From assembly GCA_944322335.1 (NCBI GenBank), contig CALUOU010000014.1:1-40103 (forward strand): DNA of 40,103 bases, written 5' to 3'. This document shows, piece after piece, positions 8,384 to 17,867 of the stretch. Under the pieces are notes generated by a model. That model was not told the DNA's origin. It made no database searches and saw only the letters and a list, made by a program, of their open reading frames with translations. Made by a program: the position numbers and the translations under genes. This DNA comes from an uncultured Bacteroides sp. GTDB lineage: Bacteria > Bacteroidota > Bacteroidia > Bacteroidales > Bacteroidaceae. The stretch's first letter is position 1. Every line of letters begins with the position of its first letter.

Positions 8384-9275
8384 ACCAACCCAAAGCAAGT
8401 ATGAAGCCGCACTGGCCAAATACCAAACCCGCTTAGACGATGCGGAGATCGCTCGGAAAGTGGCCAAAATCATCGAAGAGAAACTGCCGGAAAACAATAC
8501 GCCGGAAGTCAAAAAACTGCTGTTCCACTGCATAGACCTCACAACCCTGCGCACCGAAGACAACGATGAAAGCGTCATGCGCTTCACCCAACGTGTCAAC
8601 AGTCTGGAAGAGGAACATCCCGACCTGCCCAATGTGGCCGCCATCTGTGTCTATCCCAACTTTGCCGAAATCGTAAAAGACACGCTGGAAGTGGAGGACG
8701 TGCAAATAGCCTGCGTGGCGGGCGGATTCCCGTCTTCACAGACCTTTCCTGAAGTAAAGGTGGCGGAAACGGCCATGGCCTTGATGGAAGGAGCCGATGA
8801 GATAGACATCGTCATTTCGGTAGGCAAGTTCTTATGCGGAGACTACGAGGGAATGTGTGACGAGATTCAGGAAATCAAAGAGACTTGTAAAGAGCACCGC
8901 CTGAAAGTGATCCTGGAGACAGGCGCCTTGCGCACAGCCGAAAACATCAAAAAAGCCTCGATTTTATCGATGTATGCCGGAGCTGACTTCATCAAGACAT
9001 CCACCGGCAAGCAACAGCCTGCCGCCACACCCGAAGCGGCGTACGTGATGTGCCAGGCCATTAAGGAATACTTCCTGGAGACAGACATACGTGTCGGCTT
9101 CAAGCCTGCCGGCGGCCTCAACACCGTGCGCGACGCGCTGGTCTACTACACCATTGTCAAGGAAGTCTTGGGCAAGGAATGGCTCACCAATGAATACTTC
9201 CGTTTAGGCACCAGCAGGCTGGGCAATCTCCTGCTGTCGGACATACTGGGAGAAGAGGTCAAATACTTCGGATAA
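8370..9275 (+). CDS. deoC: Deoxyribose-phosphate aldolase
   Basis: A 301-residue DeoC, longer than the roughly 220-260 residues of many bacterial forms because of an N-terminal helical extension. The Schiff-base lysine is K209 in ADFIKTSTGK; the conserved VGFKPAGGL and EIDIVISVG segments are also present. It cleaves 2-deoxyribose-5-phosphate to glyceraldehyde-3-phosphate and acetaldehyde in deoxynucleoside catabolism. The ATG at 8370 overlaps the upstream gene; a second ATG at 8376 is equally possible. A strong hairpin follows. Confidence 0.96.
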   Translation: MDMNEPTQSKYEAALAKYQTRLDDAEIARKVAKIIEEKLPENNTPEVKKLLFHCIDLTTLRTEDNDESVMRFTQRVNSLEEEHPDLPNVAAICVYPNFAEIVKDTLEVEDVQIACVAGGFPSSQTFPEVKVAETAMALMEGADEIDIVISVGKFLCGDYEGMCDEIQEIKETCKEHRLKVILETGALRTAENIKKASILSMYAGADFIKTSTGKQQPAATPEAAYVMCQAIKEYFLETDIRVGFKPAGGLNTVRDALVYYTIVKEVLGKEWLTNEYFRLGTSRLGNLLLSDILGEEVKYFG

Positions 9276-9306
9276 CAGGAAAGCATCAGAAGGAACCGGA
9301 AACGAA

Positions 9307-9354
9307 AAGGGGCCAAAGGCCAGCCGCATCCAAAGCGTTGGCCTTTGACCCCTT
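9307..9354. terminator. Bidirectional hairpin terminator between deoC and the polyprenyl synthase gene
   Basis: Arms at 9307-9322 and 9339-9354 pair at 15 of 16 positions, with one C/A mismatch and a 16-nt loop. The hairpin sits between two convergent genes. T-rich sequence follows on the + strand, and the symmetry suits both directions. Confidence 0.8.
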
Positions 9355-9372
9355 CTTGCTTTTATCGTTTCT

Positions 9373-10347
9373 CTATTTAGTACGTTCCACCACGTAATCC
9401 AAATAAGCCTCCAAAGCTCTGCGCACCGGCGATTCGGGCAAGGGAGCCAAAAGCCGGAACGCACGCTCGCGGTAGTCATGCATGGTCCGCACGGCATATT
9501 CGATGCCTCCGTGCCGCTTGGTGAAAGCGATGAGACTGGCTATTTCCTCGGAAGTCGCCTCTCCCTGCTTGACGCGCACAGCCAGCCGCCGTGCTTCCGG
9601 ATCGGCCACAGTGCGGAGCACATACAAGGCAGGCAGCGTAAGCTTGCCTTCCAGCATGTCGTTCCCCGTAGGCTTGCCGATGGCCGGATTGTCATAATAA
9701 TCAAAGATGTCATCCCGTATCTGGAAACAAATGCCGATGTATTCGCCCAAAAGGCGTGCCCGCTCCACCTCTTCGGCGGAGGCGTCCACCGACAGCGCGC
9801 CGGCCTTGGTGCAGGCGGAAAACAGCGCGGCGGTCTTCTTGCGGATGACATCGAAATACACTTGCTCGGAATAGTCCATGTTACGCACATTGGAGAGTTG
9901 CAGCAGCTCGCCTTCGGCCAGGTCTTGCCCCAACAGAGAGACGACACCGATGATGTCGTGCTTGCGTGTAAGCGACACCTGCACCAGCGAAGTGGCCAGC
10001 AAGTAGTCACCAGAGAGAACAGCCACTTTATTGTTGAAGGCTGCGTTGACAGAGGGTTGGCCTCGGCGTTCTGAACTCTCGTCCACCACATCGTCGTGCA
10101 CCAGGCTGGCGGTGTGCAACAGCTCTAAAGCTACAGCGGCGTGCAGGGTGGCGTCCGTCACGGTGCCGTGCAGCTTGGCTGCCAGCAACACCAGCATCGG
10201 GCGCATCATCTTGCCTTGCTTCCGCCGGATGTGCGCAATGACTCGACCCAGCAACTCGTTGGAGCTGGATAGGGAACTGGCAAAAAGCGCCTTAAAGGCC
10301 TCCAGTTCCGCCGTTATGGGGGATGTTATGATAGATGAGTTGTCCAT
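9373..10347 (-). CDS. Polyprenyl diphosphate synthase (trans-isoprenyl diphosphate synthase)
   Basis: A 324-residue class I isoprenoid synthase. The first aspartate-rich motif DDVVD is at residues 85-89 (LVHDDVVDESSERRG) and the second is in IRDDIFDYYD, followed by GKPTGNDMLEGKLTLP. Such enzymes condense IPP units onto FPP to make the C35-C50 side chains of quinones. Product length is set by residues before the first motif and was not resolved; menaquinone side-chain synthesis is the likely role. The frame is open to a GTG/ATG region at 10440, but homology starts at the ATG at 10347, which leaves room for a divergent promoter region with polA. Confidence 0.93.
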   Translation of the reverse strand: MDNSSIITSPITAELEAFKALFASSLSSSNELLGRVIAHIRRKQGKMMRPMLVLLAAKLHGTVTDATLHAAVALELLHTASLVHDDVVDESSERRGQPSVNAAFNNKVAVLSGDYLLATSLVQVSLTRKHDIIGVVSLLGQDLAEGELLQLSNVRNMDYSEQVYFDVIRKKTAALFSACTKAGALSVDASAEEVERARLLGEYIGICFQIRDDIFDYYDNPAIGKPTGNDMLEGKLTLPALYVLRTVADPEARRLAVRVKQGEATSEEIASLIAFTKRHGGIEYAVRTMHDYRERAFRLLAPLPESPVRRALEAYLDYVVERTK

Positions 10348-10364
10348 GCCTCTTAATTTGGGCA

Positions 10365-10372
10365 CAAAAATA
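10365..10372 (-). promoter_or_regulatory. Possible -7 element of the polyprenyl synthase gene
   Basis: On the minus strand TATTTTTG fits TAnnTTTG, 17 bp upstream of the ATG. No -33 TTTG at the usual spacing was found. Confidence 0.35.
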
Positions 10373-10422
10373 GTAATAAAACAGGTAATACTGCATTTTT
10401 TGTGTACTTTTACCGTCAAAAA

Positions 10423-13290
10423 ATGGATAAAACTATGCAATCAAACGACAAATTATTCCTGCTGGACGCATACGCCCTGATTTATCGGGCTTATTATGCG
10501 CTTATCAAGAACCCTCGGATCAACTCCAAAGGACAGAACACTTCGGCCATTTTGGGCTTCGTCAACACGCTGGAAGAAGTGTTGCGCACAGAGAAGCCGG
10601 CCTACATCGGCGTGGCTTTCGACCCTGCCGGGCCTACATTCCGCCACGAAGCCTACGGACAATACAAAGCGCAGCGCCAGGAAACCCCGGAAGCCATCCG
10701 CTTTTCCGTACCTATTATAAAGGACATCATCCGGGCCTACCGCATCCCTATCCTGGAAGTGAGCGGCTATGAGGCCGACGACGTGATCGGAACCCTGGCC
10801 ACCGAAGCCGGAAGACAAGGCATCGACACCTATATGATGACACCGGACAAAGACTACGGACAGCTCGTGTCGGAACGGGTGCGCATGTACCGCCCCAAGC
10901 ACACGGGCGGATATGACATCATGGGGCCGGAGGAAGTGAAAGCCAAATACGGCGTCTCGTCCGCCAGCCAGATCATCGACCTGCTGGGACTCATGGGCGA
11001 CGCTTCGGACAACATCCCCGGCTGTCCGGGCGTGGGCGAGAAAACCGCACAGAAGCTCATCGCGCAATTCGGAAGCATCGACAGCCTCCTCCTCCATACC
11101 GACGAGCTGAAGGGAGCGCTGAAGAAAAAGGTGGAAGACAACCGCGAGCAAATCAAATTCTCCCGATTCCTCGCCACCATCAGGACAGACGCGCCCATCC
11201 GGCTCGACCTGAAGACCCTGGAACGTCAGTCGCCAGACGAAGATGCCTTGCGGAAGATATTCGAAGAGCTGGAGTTCCGCTCTCTCCTGGGACGGGTGCT
11301 GAAAGGCGGCAACGCCACCCCCGCTCCCCCACCCTCCACCGCCTCCGCGCCTGCCGACCCCTTTGCCGGAACGCTCTTCGCCCAAGCTCCGGCTCCGACA
11401 CCTCAAGACGGCGGAACGAACCCCGATTTCCTTGCAGAAAATACGGGCGAAGGGACAGACGCGCCGAAAAAAACCGCTCTCGAACGCTTTGACGAGGCCG
11501 ATTCAGACTACCAACTCATTGACACTAAAGAGAAAAGGGCGGAAATGATTCAAAAGTTGCTTACAGCAGAGATTCTCTCAATAGACACGGAGACCACCAG
11601 CACCGAACCGATGGAGGCCGAGCTGGTAGGAATGAGTTTCAGCGATGCCGAAAAACACGCCTACTACGTCCCCGCGCCTCCCGACCGCGAGGAGGCATGC
11701 CGCCTGGTGGAAGAGCTTCGCCCCATCTATGAAAACGAGAAGATGATGAAGGTGGGACAAAACATCAAGTATGACATGATTGTCCTGATGAACTATGGAG
11801 CCGAAGTGCGCGGCCCGCTGTTCGACACCATGCTGGCCCATTATGTCCTGCAGCCGGAACTGAGACACAACATGGACTACCTGGCCGAAATCTACCTGCA
11901 TTACCAGACCATCCACATCGACGAGCTGATCGGCCCGCGCGGCAAAGGGCAAAAGTCCATGCGTGACCTTCCGCCCGAAGAGGTCTTCCGCTACGCCTGT
12001 GAGGATGCCGACATCACCCTCCGCCTGAAGCGGGCGCTCGAACAGCAGCTGCGGGAGCAAGGGGCCGAAGCCTTGTTCCGCGACATCGAAATGCCCTTGG
12101 TGCCCGTGCTCGTCAACATGGAACGAAACGGGGTGCGCATCGACACGGAAGCACTGAAACAGTCGGCCGCGCACTTCCGCCAACGCCTAGACGGCATCGA
12201 GCAGGAGATCTACACACTGGCCGGAACACAGTTCAACATCGCCTCGCCCAAACAAGTGGGAGAAGTCCTGTTCGACCGGCTGAAGATCACAGACAAGGCC
12301 AGGAAAACCAAGACGGGACAATATGTCACCAACGAGGAAACGCTCGAAAGCCTGAGGGGCAGACATGCGGTCGTAGAAAAGATCCTGGAACACCGGAGCC
12401 TGAAGAAACTGCTCGGCACCTACATCGAGGCACTCCCCCAGCTCATCAATCCGCACACAGGACGCATCCACACGTCTTTCAACCAGGCGGTGACGGCCAC
12501 GGGACGGCTCAGCTCCAGCAACCCCAACCTGCAGAACATCCCCATCCGTGACGAGGACGGCAAGGAGATCCGCAAAGCCTTCATCCCCGATGACGGATGC
12601 GAGTTCTTCTCTGCCGACTATTCGCAAATCGAACTGCGCATCATGGCTCACCTCAGCGGCGATCCGAACATGATCGAGGCTTTCCGAAGCGGACATGACA
12701 TACACGCCGCGACAGCCGCCAAAATCTATAAGACAGACCTGGACGCCGTCACTCCAGACATGCGCCGCAAGGCCAAGACCGCCAACTTCGGAATCATCTA
12801 CGGCATATCGGTATTCGGACTGGCCGAGCGAATGAACGTGGACCGCAAGGAAGCCAAGGAGCTTATCGACGGATATTTCCAGACCTACCCCCGCGTGAAG
12901 GAATACATGGACACCAGCATCGAGACGGGCCGCCGGCAGGGGTATGTGGAAACCATCTTCCGCCGCAAGCGTTTCCTGCCGGACATCGGTTCGCGCAACG
13001 CCACCGTAAGAGGCTATGCCGAACGCAACGCCATCAACGCGCCCATACAAGGCAGCGCGGCGGACATCATCAAAGTGGCCATGGCACGCATCTACTGCCG
13101 TTTCAGACAGCTGGGGCTGAAGACGAAAATGATCCTGCAGGTACACGACGAACTGGATTTCAGCGTGCCTGCCGATGAAAAGGACACGGTGCGACGGATC
13201 GTCATCGAGGAGATGGAACATGCATACGAAATGCAGGTTCCCCTGAAGGCCGACTGCGGATGGGGCAAAAACTGGCTGGAAGCGCACTGA
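10423..13290 (+). CDS. polA: DNA polymerase I
   Basis: A 955-residue PolA with all three domains. The 5' nuclease region (about 1-300) has YEADDVIGTLA and GLMGDASDNIPGCPGVGEKTA. A Pro/Ala-rich linker follows. The 3'-5' exonuclease keeps its acidic motif at D388 and E390 (DTETT) and the later YACEDADIT, so proofreading should be active. Polymerase motif A is DYSQIELR (D732), motif B is RRKAKTANFGIIYG and motif C is QVHDELDF (D909). It fills repair gaps and removes RNA primers. The frame is open a few codons upstream to a GTG at 10402; ATG 10423 is chosen, with ATG 10435 as the alternative. Confidence 0.98.
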   Translation: MDKTMQSNDKLFLLDAYALIYRAYYALIKNPRINSKGQNTSAILGFVNTLEEVLRTEKPAYIGVAFDPAGPTFRHEAYGQYKAQRQETPEAIRFSVPIIKDIIRAYRIPILEVSGYEADDVIGTLATEAGRQGIDTYMMTPDKDYGQLVSERVRMYRPKHTGGYDIMGPEEVKAKYGVSSASQIIDLLGLMGDASDNIPGCPGVGEKTAQKLIAQFGSIDSLLLHTDELKGALKKKVEDNREQIKFSRFLATIRTDAPIRLDLKTLERQSPDEDALRKIFEELEFRSLLGRVLKGGNATPAPPPSTASAPADPFAGTLFAQAPAPTPQDGGTNPDFLAENTGEGTDAPKKTALERFDEADSDYQLIDTKEKRAEMIQKLLTAEILSIDTETTSTEPMEAELVGMSFSDAEKHAYYVPAPPDREEACRLVEELRPIYENEKMMKVGQNIKYDMIVLMNYGAEVRGPLFDTMLAHYVLQPELRHNMDYLAEIYLHYQTIHIDELIGPRGKGQKSMRDLPPEEVFRYACEDADITLRLKRALEQQLREQGAEALFRDIEMPLVPVLVNMERNGVRIDTEALKQSAAHFRQRLDGIEQEIYTLAGTQFNIASPKQVGEVLFDRLKITDKARKTKTGQYVTNEETLESLRGRHAVVEKILEHRSLKKLLGTYIEALPQLINPHTGRIHTSFNQAVTATGRLSSSNPNLQNIPIRDEDGKEIRKAFIPDDGCEFFSADYSQIELRIMAHLSGDPNMIEAFRSGHDIHAATAAKIYKTDLDAVTPDMRRKAKTANFGIIYGISVFGLAERMNVDRKEAKELIDGYFQTYPRVKEYMDTSIETGRRQGYVETIFRRKRFLPDIGSRNATVRGYAERNAINAPIQGSAADIIKVAMARIYCRFRQLGLKTKMILQVHDELDFSVPADEKDTVRRIVIEEMEHAYEMQVPLKADCGWGKNWLEAH

Positions 13291-13302
13291 CAACACACGG
13301 CA

Positions 13303-13339
13303 AACGGGACAGCAAGCAGCACCATCCTGCTGTCCCGTT
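13303..13339 (+). terminator. Hairpin terminator after polA
   Basis: A perfect 12-bp stem (AACGGGACAGCA at 13303-13314, TGCTGTCCCGTT at 13328-13339) with a 13-nt loop begins 12 bp after the polA stop. The following tract (CCGTCTTTCC) is only weakly T-rich. The remaining gap to 13538 shows no gene or clear signal. Confidence 0.65.
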
Positions 13340-13538
13340 CCGTCTTTCCGCCGCACGCGTGAAAGCATTCAGCAGCCAAACGCGTCCGCCCGTCTTGTTG
13401 CCGGAATCCCTGTTTTGCCGACACAAAGAGGCATATTCCCCTGATCTGCTTACACCCCATATTTTCAAAACCATCCAAACAGAACCGCAGTTTGCATAAG
13501 CCCCGTATAAAGATGCGTTGCAAACGGAGAAACCCGCG

Positions 13539-14483
13539 TCATCCTCCCCGCTTCCTCCCCCACTTGTGCGGCAGGCGCGGAAACAGCTTGCGGAAGCGGA
13601 TCAGGTGTAACGTAATCTTGCCGCCCGCGATCACCAAGGTCACGGCCACGATGATCAGCGTCAGCCCCAAGCCTTCGCGCGGCGTCATGCTCTCTCCAAA
13701 GACCAGCACGCCGATGCAGACGGCTGTCACCGGCTCCAAAGCGCCGAGAATGGCGGTGGGGGTGGAGCCGATGTACTGGATGGCGCTGGTGGTACACAGA
13801 AACGAGATGGCGGTGGGGAACACGGCAAGCCCCAAGAGGCAGCCCCACAGATACCAGCGGTCGGGCACACTGCAACCGCCGCCGATCAGCAGGCGCACCA
13901 CAAACAAGAGGATGCCGAACAGCAGGACGTAGAACGTCACCTTCAGCGTGGCCACATCCTTCAGGACGGGATGGTTGACCCCCACAATGTAGAGAGCGTA
14001 GGACAGCGAAGAGCCGAACACGAACAGCGTGCCGATGAAGCTGAGAGTGGCTCCCTCGCCGTTCTGATAAAGCAGGCCGATGCCGGTCATGGCCAGCCCC
14101 AGGCAGAGCAGGGTCTGCCTGGTCAGCTTTTCCTTGTAGACAAACACCATGATGAGCGAAACCAAAATGGGATAGACAAACAGAAGCGTGGAAGCGATGC
14201 CCACAGCCATGTAGTTGTAGCTCTCAAACAACGTCCACGACGACAGCGCCACCAGCAGCCCCAGCATGAACAAAGGCGCGACCTGCCTGCGCTCCAGACG
14301 GAAATTCCGCCCGCGAGCCTTCAGCATGACCCCCAGCAGGGGAATGGCGAACAGATAACGGAAAAACAATACAGAATCCGGACTCATACCCGCATCATAG
14401 AGCGGAATAGCGAACAGGGGATTCATACCATAGGAAGCCGCAGCCACAGCTCCCAACGCATAGCCTTTTAATTTTACATTCAT
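13539..14483 (-). CDS. EamA-family (DMT superfamily) transporter
   Basis: A 314-residue integral membrane protein with about ten hydrophobic segments arranged as two EamA repeats; typical features are the N-terminal AAASYGMNPLFAIPL, the FRYLFAIPLLG segment and the second-repeat segment GSTPTAILGALEPVTAVCIGVLVFGE. The family exports or imports small metabolites such as amino acids or purines; the substrate cannot be assigned. It is a single-gene unit on the minus strand, convergent with polA and divergent from ychF. The C-terminus is basic (KWGRKRGG). Confidence 0.92.
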   Translation of the reverse strand: MNVKLKGYALGAVAAASYGMNPLFAIPLYDAGMSPDSVLFFRYLFAIPLLGVMLKARGRNFRLERRQVAPLFMLGLLVALSSWTLFESYNYMAVGIASTLLFVYPILVSLIMVFVYKEKLTRQTLLCLGLAMTGIGLLYQNGEGATLSFIGTLFVFGSSLSYALYIVGVNHPVLKDVATLKVTFYVLLFGILLFVVRLLIGGGCSVPDRWYLWGCLLGLAVFPTAISFLCTTSAIQYIGSTPTAILGALEPVTAVCIGVLVFGESMTPREGLGLTLIIVAVTLVIAGGKITLHLIRFRKLFPRLPHKWGRKRGG

Positions 14484-14561
14484 TGTCCTTGGATCTATTT
14501 ATCAGCTCACAAACCCGCAGGCCCATAGCCCGTCAGCTCAAGTTGTGCGGTTTTGCGGCTG

Positions 14562-14569
14562 CAAAAGTA
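14562..14569 (-). promoter_or_regulatory. Possible -7 element of the EamA gene
   Basis: On the minus strand TACTTTTG fits TAnnTTTG, about 79 bp upstream of the ATG. No good -33 match was found. Confidence 0.4.
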
Positions 14570-14677
14570 AAGAGAAGACACGAAAGCGCATAGACAATCC
14601 GGCTGAATCTTATGCCGCAAGCTCAAAGTTTTTGCATTTTTACGCCGCTGATGTAGCCGTTTTCGCCCGATAAGCCG

Positions 14678-14685
14678 TATCTTTG
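14678..14685 (+). promoter_or_regulatory. Promoter -7 element of ychF
   Basis: TATCTTTG on the + strand lies 116 bp before the ychF ATG. The predicted 5' leader of about 110 nt contains a hairpin with arms at 14706-14711 and 14716-14721 (GCGGCA/TGCCGC) and a short palindrome TCACGGGCCGTGA just after it, so the leader may be structured. Confidence 0.5.
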
Positions 14686-14801
14686 CCGCCAAATACATGG
14701 GAGGTGCGGCATTCTTGCCGCGCAATGAAGCCTGTGGGTTCACGGGCCGTGAGTCTAAGGCTCGCCGGCTAAAAGAAACTTATAAACTATAAAAGATAAA
14801 T

Positions 14802-15905
14802 ATGTCATTACAATGTGGTATTGTCGGTTTGCCCAACGTGGGCAAATCAACGCTGTTCAACTGCCTGTCCAACGCAAAGGCACAGGCCGCCAATTTCCCT
14901 TTCTGCACCATCGAGCCGAACGTGGGAGTCATCACCGTGCCCGACGAACGCCTGACCCGTCTGGCCGAGCTGGTACATCCGGGACGCATCGTGCCCACTA
15001 CGGTGGAGATTGTGGACATTGCCGGACTGGTGAAAGGCGCGAGCCGGGGAGAGGGACTGGGAAACAAGTTCTTGGGAAACATTCGGGAGTGTGACGCCAT
15101 CATACACGTGCTGCGCTGCTTCGACGATGAAAACGTGACGCACGTGGACGGAACGGTCAATCCCGTAAGAGACAAGGAAATCATTGACACCGAACTGCAG
15201 CTGAAAGACCTGGAGACGGTCGAAAGCCGCATACAGAAGGTGCAGAAACAGGCCCAGACGGGCGGAGACAAAACGGCCAAGCAGATCTACGACGTGCTGG
15301 TGCAGTATAAAGCGGCGCTGGAGCAAGGACGGAACGCACGCACCGTGCGGCTGGAAGGCAAGGACGAGCAGAAGATCGCGCACGACCTCTTCCTGCTCAC
15401 CGCCAAGCCCGTGATGTATGTCTGCAATGTGGACGAAGCCAGCGCCGTGACCGGCAACGGATATGTGGAGCAGGTGCGCGAGGCCGTGAAAGACGAAGAG
15501 GCCGAAATCCTGACGGTGGCCGCCAAGACCGAGGCCGACATAGCCGAACTGGAGACCTATGAGGACAGACAGATGTTCCTGCAGGAAATCGGGCTGGAGG
15601 AGTCGGGCGTGAACAGGCTCATCAAGTCGGCATACAGGCTGCTCGACCTGGAAACCTTCATCACGGCAGGAGAAATGGAAGTGAAAGCCTGGACGTATCA
15701 CAAGGGATGGAAAGCGCCCCAATGCGCCGGCGTGATCCACACGGACTTTGAAAAAGGGTTTATCCGCGCCGAGGTCATCAAGTATGAGGACTACATCCGA
15801 TACGGGTCGGAAGCCGCCGTGCGCGAAGCGGGCAAGCTGAACATCGAAGGCAAAGACTATGTGGTGCAGGACGGCGACATCATGCACTTCAGGTTCAATG
15901 TCTGA
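14802..15905 (+). CDS. ychF: Redox-regulated ATPase YchF (Obg-like ATPase)
   Basis: A 367-residue TRAFAC P-loop protein. The P-loop GLPNVGKS is at residues 9-16 and DIAGLVKGASRGEGLGNKFL forms G3 and the following segment. The usual NKxD is replaced by NVDE, the change associated with ATP rather than GTP preference in YchF. A coiled-coil insert and the C-terminal TGS domain (AWTYHKGWKAPQCAG through DGDIMHFRFNV) complete it. It binds ribosomes and modulates stress responses. Length and domain order are canonical. Confidence 0.98.
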   Translation: MSLQCGIVGLPNVGKSTLFNCLSNAKAQAANFPFCTIEPNVGVITVPDERLTRLAELVHPGRIVPTTVEIVDIAGLVKGASRGEGLGNKFLGNIRECDAIIHVLRCFDDENVTHVDGTVNPVRDKEIIDTELQLKDLETVESRIQKVQKQAQTGGDKTAKQIYDVLVQYKAALEQGRNARTVRLEGKDEQKIAHDLFLLTAKPVMYVCNVDEASAVTGNGYVEQVREAVKDEEAEILTVAAKTEADIAELETYEDRQMFLQEIGLEESGVNRLIKSAYRLLDLETFITAGEMEVKAWTYHKGWKAPQCAGVIHTDFEKGFIRAEVIKYEDYIRYGSEAAVREAGKLNIEGKDYVVQDGDIMHFRFNV

Positions 15906-15909
15906 CAGC

Positions 15910-15944
15910 ATATCACCAATCACCAAACACCAATCACTGAAAAC
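15910..15944 (+). repeat. Heptamer leader array upstream of the PanE-family gene
   Basis: Five consecutive 7-mers (ATATCAC, CAATCAC, CAAACAC, CAATCAC, TGAAAAC) run exactly up to the ATG at 15945. This is one of the clearest arrays in the window. Confidence 0.85.
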
Positions 15945-16859
15945 ATGAACTATCTCATCATAGGAACCGGAGGAGTGGGCGGATGCATCGCCGCCTTCCT
16001 CGCGCTGACCGGAAAAGACGTGGCCTGCATCGCCCGTGGAGAACATCTGAAGGCCATCAATCAAGGCGGACTGCGCCTCCACAGCGACCTGCAAGGCGAA
16101 CAGAACCTCCACGTGCCGGCCTTCACCGCCGAAGAGTATGAAGGCAAGGCCGACGTTATCTTTGTATGCGTAAAAGGCTATTCCATCGACCAAAGCATCG
16201 CCAGACTGATCGGCAAGGCAGCCAGAGAGGGAAGCGTGGTCATCCCTATATTGAACGTATATGGCACAGGCCCCCGCATCCAACGGCTGGTGCCGGACGT
16301 GACCGTGCTGGACGGATGCATTTACATCGTAGGCTTTGTGAGCGGAAAGGGGGAAGTGACGCAAATGGGGCGGATCTTCCGCCTGGTATTCGGCGCACAC
16401 CAAGGCACAGCCGTGAATCAGGAAAGGCTGGAAGCCATCCGGCGCGACCTGGAGGAGAGCGGAATCAGGGCTGAGATTTCTGATGACATCAGGCGTGACA
16501 CCTTCGTGAAATGGTCCTTCATCTCGGCCATGGCCGTGACAGGGGCTTACTACGATGTGCCGATGGGCGAGGTGCAGAAGCCGGGAGCCGTGCGCGACAC
16601 CTTTACCGGCCTCTCCCGCGAAAGCGCCGCCTTAGGCCGGAAGCTGGGCATAGACATCCCTGCCGACCTGGTGGAACACAACCTGAGGGTGATCGACTCA
16701 CTGGATCCGCACAGCACCGCCTCCATGCAGAAAGACCTGGCACGCGGACACGAAAGCGAGATACAAGGGCTGCTGTTCGACATGATCGCATCGGCCGAGG
16801 CCAACGGCGTGGACATCCCTACCTACCGGATGGTCGAAAAGAAGTTTAAGAACCGCTAA
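15945..16859 (+). CDS. Ketopantoate reductase (ApbA/PanE) family protein
   Basis: A 304-residue two-domain oxidoreductase. The NADP-binding Rossmann motif is IIGTGGVGGCIAAFLAL at the N-terminus, followed by FVCVKGYSID, which matches the PanE 'vK' segment. The helical C-terminal domain has FVKWSFISAMAVTGAY at the position of the catalytic lysine region. Canonical members reduce 2-dehydropantoate to pantoate for coenzyme A synthesis. No panB or panC lies nearby, and the family includes paralogues with other substrates, so pantoate synthesis is likely but not proven. It lies between ychF and lgt, with heptamer arrays on both sides. Confidence 0.85.
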   Translation: MNYLIIGTGGVGGCIAAFLALTGKDVACIARGEHLKAINQGGLRLHSDLQGEQNLHVPAFTAEEYEGKADVIFVCVKGYSIDQSIARLIGKAAREGSVVIPILNVYGTGPRIQRLVPDVTVLDGCIYIVGFVSGKGEVTQMGRIFRLVFGAHQGTAVNQERLEAIRRDLEESGIRAEISDDIRRDTFVKWSFISAMAVTGAYYDVPMGEVQKPGAVRDTFTGLSRESAALGRKLGIDIPADLVEHNLRVIDSLDPHSTASMQKDLARGHESEIQGLLFDMIASAEANGVDIPTYRMVEKKFKNR

Positions 16860-16878
16860 CCACTAACCGCCACCAAAG
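16857..16878 (+). repeat. Heptamer leader array between the PanE-family gene and lgt
   Basis: TAACCAC and TAACCGC are followed by CACCAAAG and the lgt ATG. The TAA stop codon of the upstream gene is the start of the first heptamer. Confidence 0.7.
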
Positions 16879-17778
16879 ATGTACATACATTGGAATCCGG
16901 ATCCGGAAATCTTCAAGCTGTTCGGCAGCATCTCCATCCGTTACTACGGGCTGTTGTGGGTGGTGGGCATCGCCTGCTCCTATTTCATGGTGCGCCGCCA
17001 GTATAAAGACAAGAAAATCGGCGACGACAAATTCGACCCCTTGTTTTTCTACTGCTTCTTCGGCATGCTGATCGGCTCGCGGCTGGGACACTGCCTGTTT
17101 TACGACCCAGACTATTTTCTTTCCAGCTTCAGGCATATGGTGGAGATGGTGCTGCCCATCCATTTCCTTCCCGACGGCGGCTGGAAGTTCACAGGCTACA
17201 CGGGGCTGGCCAGCCATGGCGGCACGCTGGGCCTGATCATCGCCCTCTGGCTCTATTGCCGCAAGACAAAAATGCACTTCATGGACGTGCTCGACATGAT
17301 AGCCGTCGCCACCCCCGTCTGTGCCTGCTGCATCCGGCTGGCCAACCTGATGAACTCTGAGATCATCGGCAAGCCGGCGGATGTGCCTTGGGCGTTCGTG
17401 TTTGAGCGGGTGGACACGATTCCACGCCATCCGGCGCAGCTCTACGAGGCTCTGGCCTATTTCCTCTTCTGCTTGGGCATGATCTGGCTCTACCGCAGGG
17501 GAATGAAACGGCGCAAGGCCCGCGAGCCCCAGCCGCCCGCCGGACACGCCGAGCCGCTGCCCCTGAGCTATCCCTACCGCCGGGGATTCTTCTTCGGCCT
17601 GTGCCTGACGGAGATATTCACCTTCCGTTTCTTCATCGAGTTCCTGAAGGAAAACCAGGTGGCCTTTGAAGACCGGATGACGCTCAACATGGGACAATGG
17701 CTCAGCATCCCCTTCGTCCTTGTCGGCATCTGTTGCATGCTTTTCTTCGACAGAGAGCGTCCGGGAAAGAAAGGATGA
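16879..17778 (+). CDS. lgt: Prolipoprotein diacylglyceryl transferase
   Basis: A 299-residue polytopic membrane enzyme. Diagnostic segments are [48 protein letters not shown] and HPAQLYEAL, the last holding the conserved histidine-proline motif. It transfers diacylglycerol from phosphatidylglycerol to the lipobox cysteine of prolipoproteins, and would act on lipoproteins such as the GH43 product at 21177. The length is normal. It is the last gene of the ychF-PanE-lgt run and ends at a bidirectional terminator. Confidence 0.97.
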   Translation: MYIHWNPDPEIFKLFGSISIRYYGLLWVVGIACSYFMVRRQYKDKKIGDDKFDPLFFYCFFGMLIGSRLGHCLFYDPDYFLSSFRHMVEMVLPIHFLPDGGWKFTGYTGLASHGGTLGLIIALWLYCRKTKMHFMDVLDMIAVATPVCACCIRLANLMNSEIIGKPADVPWAFVFERVDTIPRHPAQLYEALAYFLFCLGMIWLYRRGMKRRKAREPQPPAGHAEPLPLSYPYRRGFFFGLCLTEIFTFRFFIEFLKENQVAFEDRMTLNMGQWLSIPFVLVGICCMLFFDRERPGKKG

Positions 17779-17808
17779 AGAAGAAATCCGGAAGGACAGA
17801 CACAAAAA

Positions 17809-17854
17809 GAGAGGGGGCCGGAAAGCTTGCACGATCAGCTTCCGGCCCCCTCTC
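17809..17854. terminator. Bidirectional hairpin terminator between lgt and mutS
   Basis: Arms at 17809-17823 and 17840-17854 pair without mismatch (GAGAGGGGGCCGGAA against its complement), extended by three more pairs after a bulge. The hairpin is preceded by an A-run and so carries a U-run when read on the minus strand. It separates convergent lgt and mutS. Confidence 0.85.
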
Positions 17855-17867
17855 TCTGTCTTCCGCC

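Noticed and set aside
12187..13368. 393-codon frame on the minus strand
   Set aside because: Antisense to the polymerase domain of polA, no recognisable domain.
14847..16403. 518-codon frame on the minus strand
   Set aside because: It is antisense to ychF and the PanE-family gene, both of which have clear family motifs; the minus-strand product has none.
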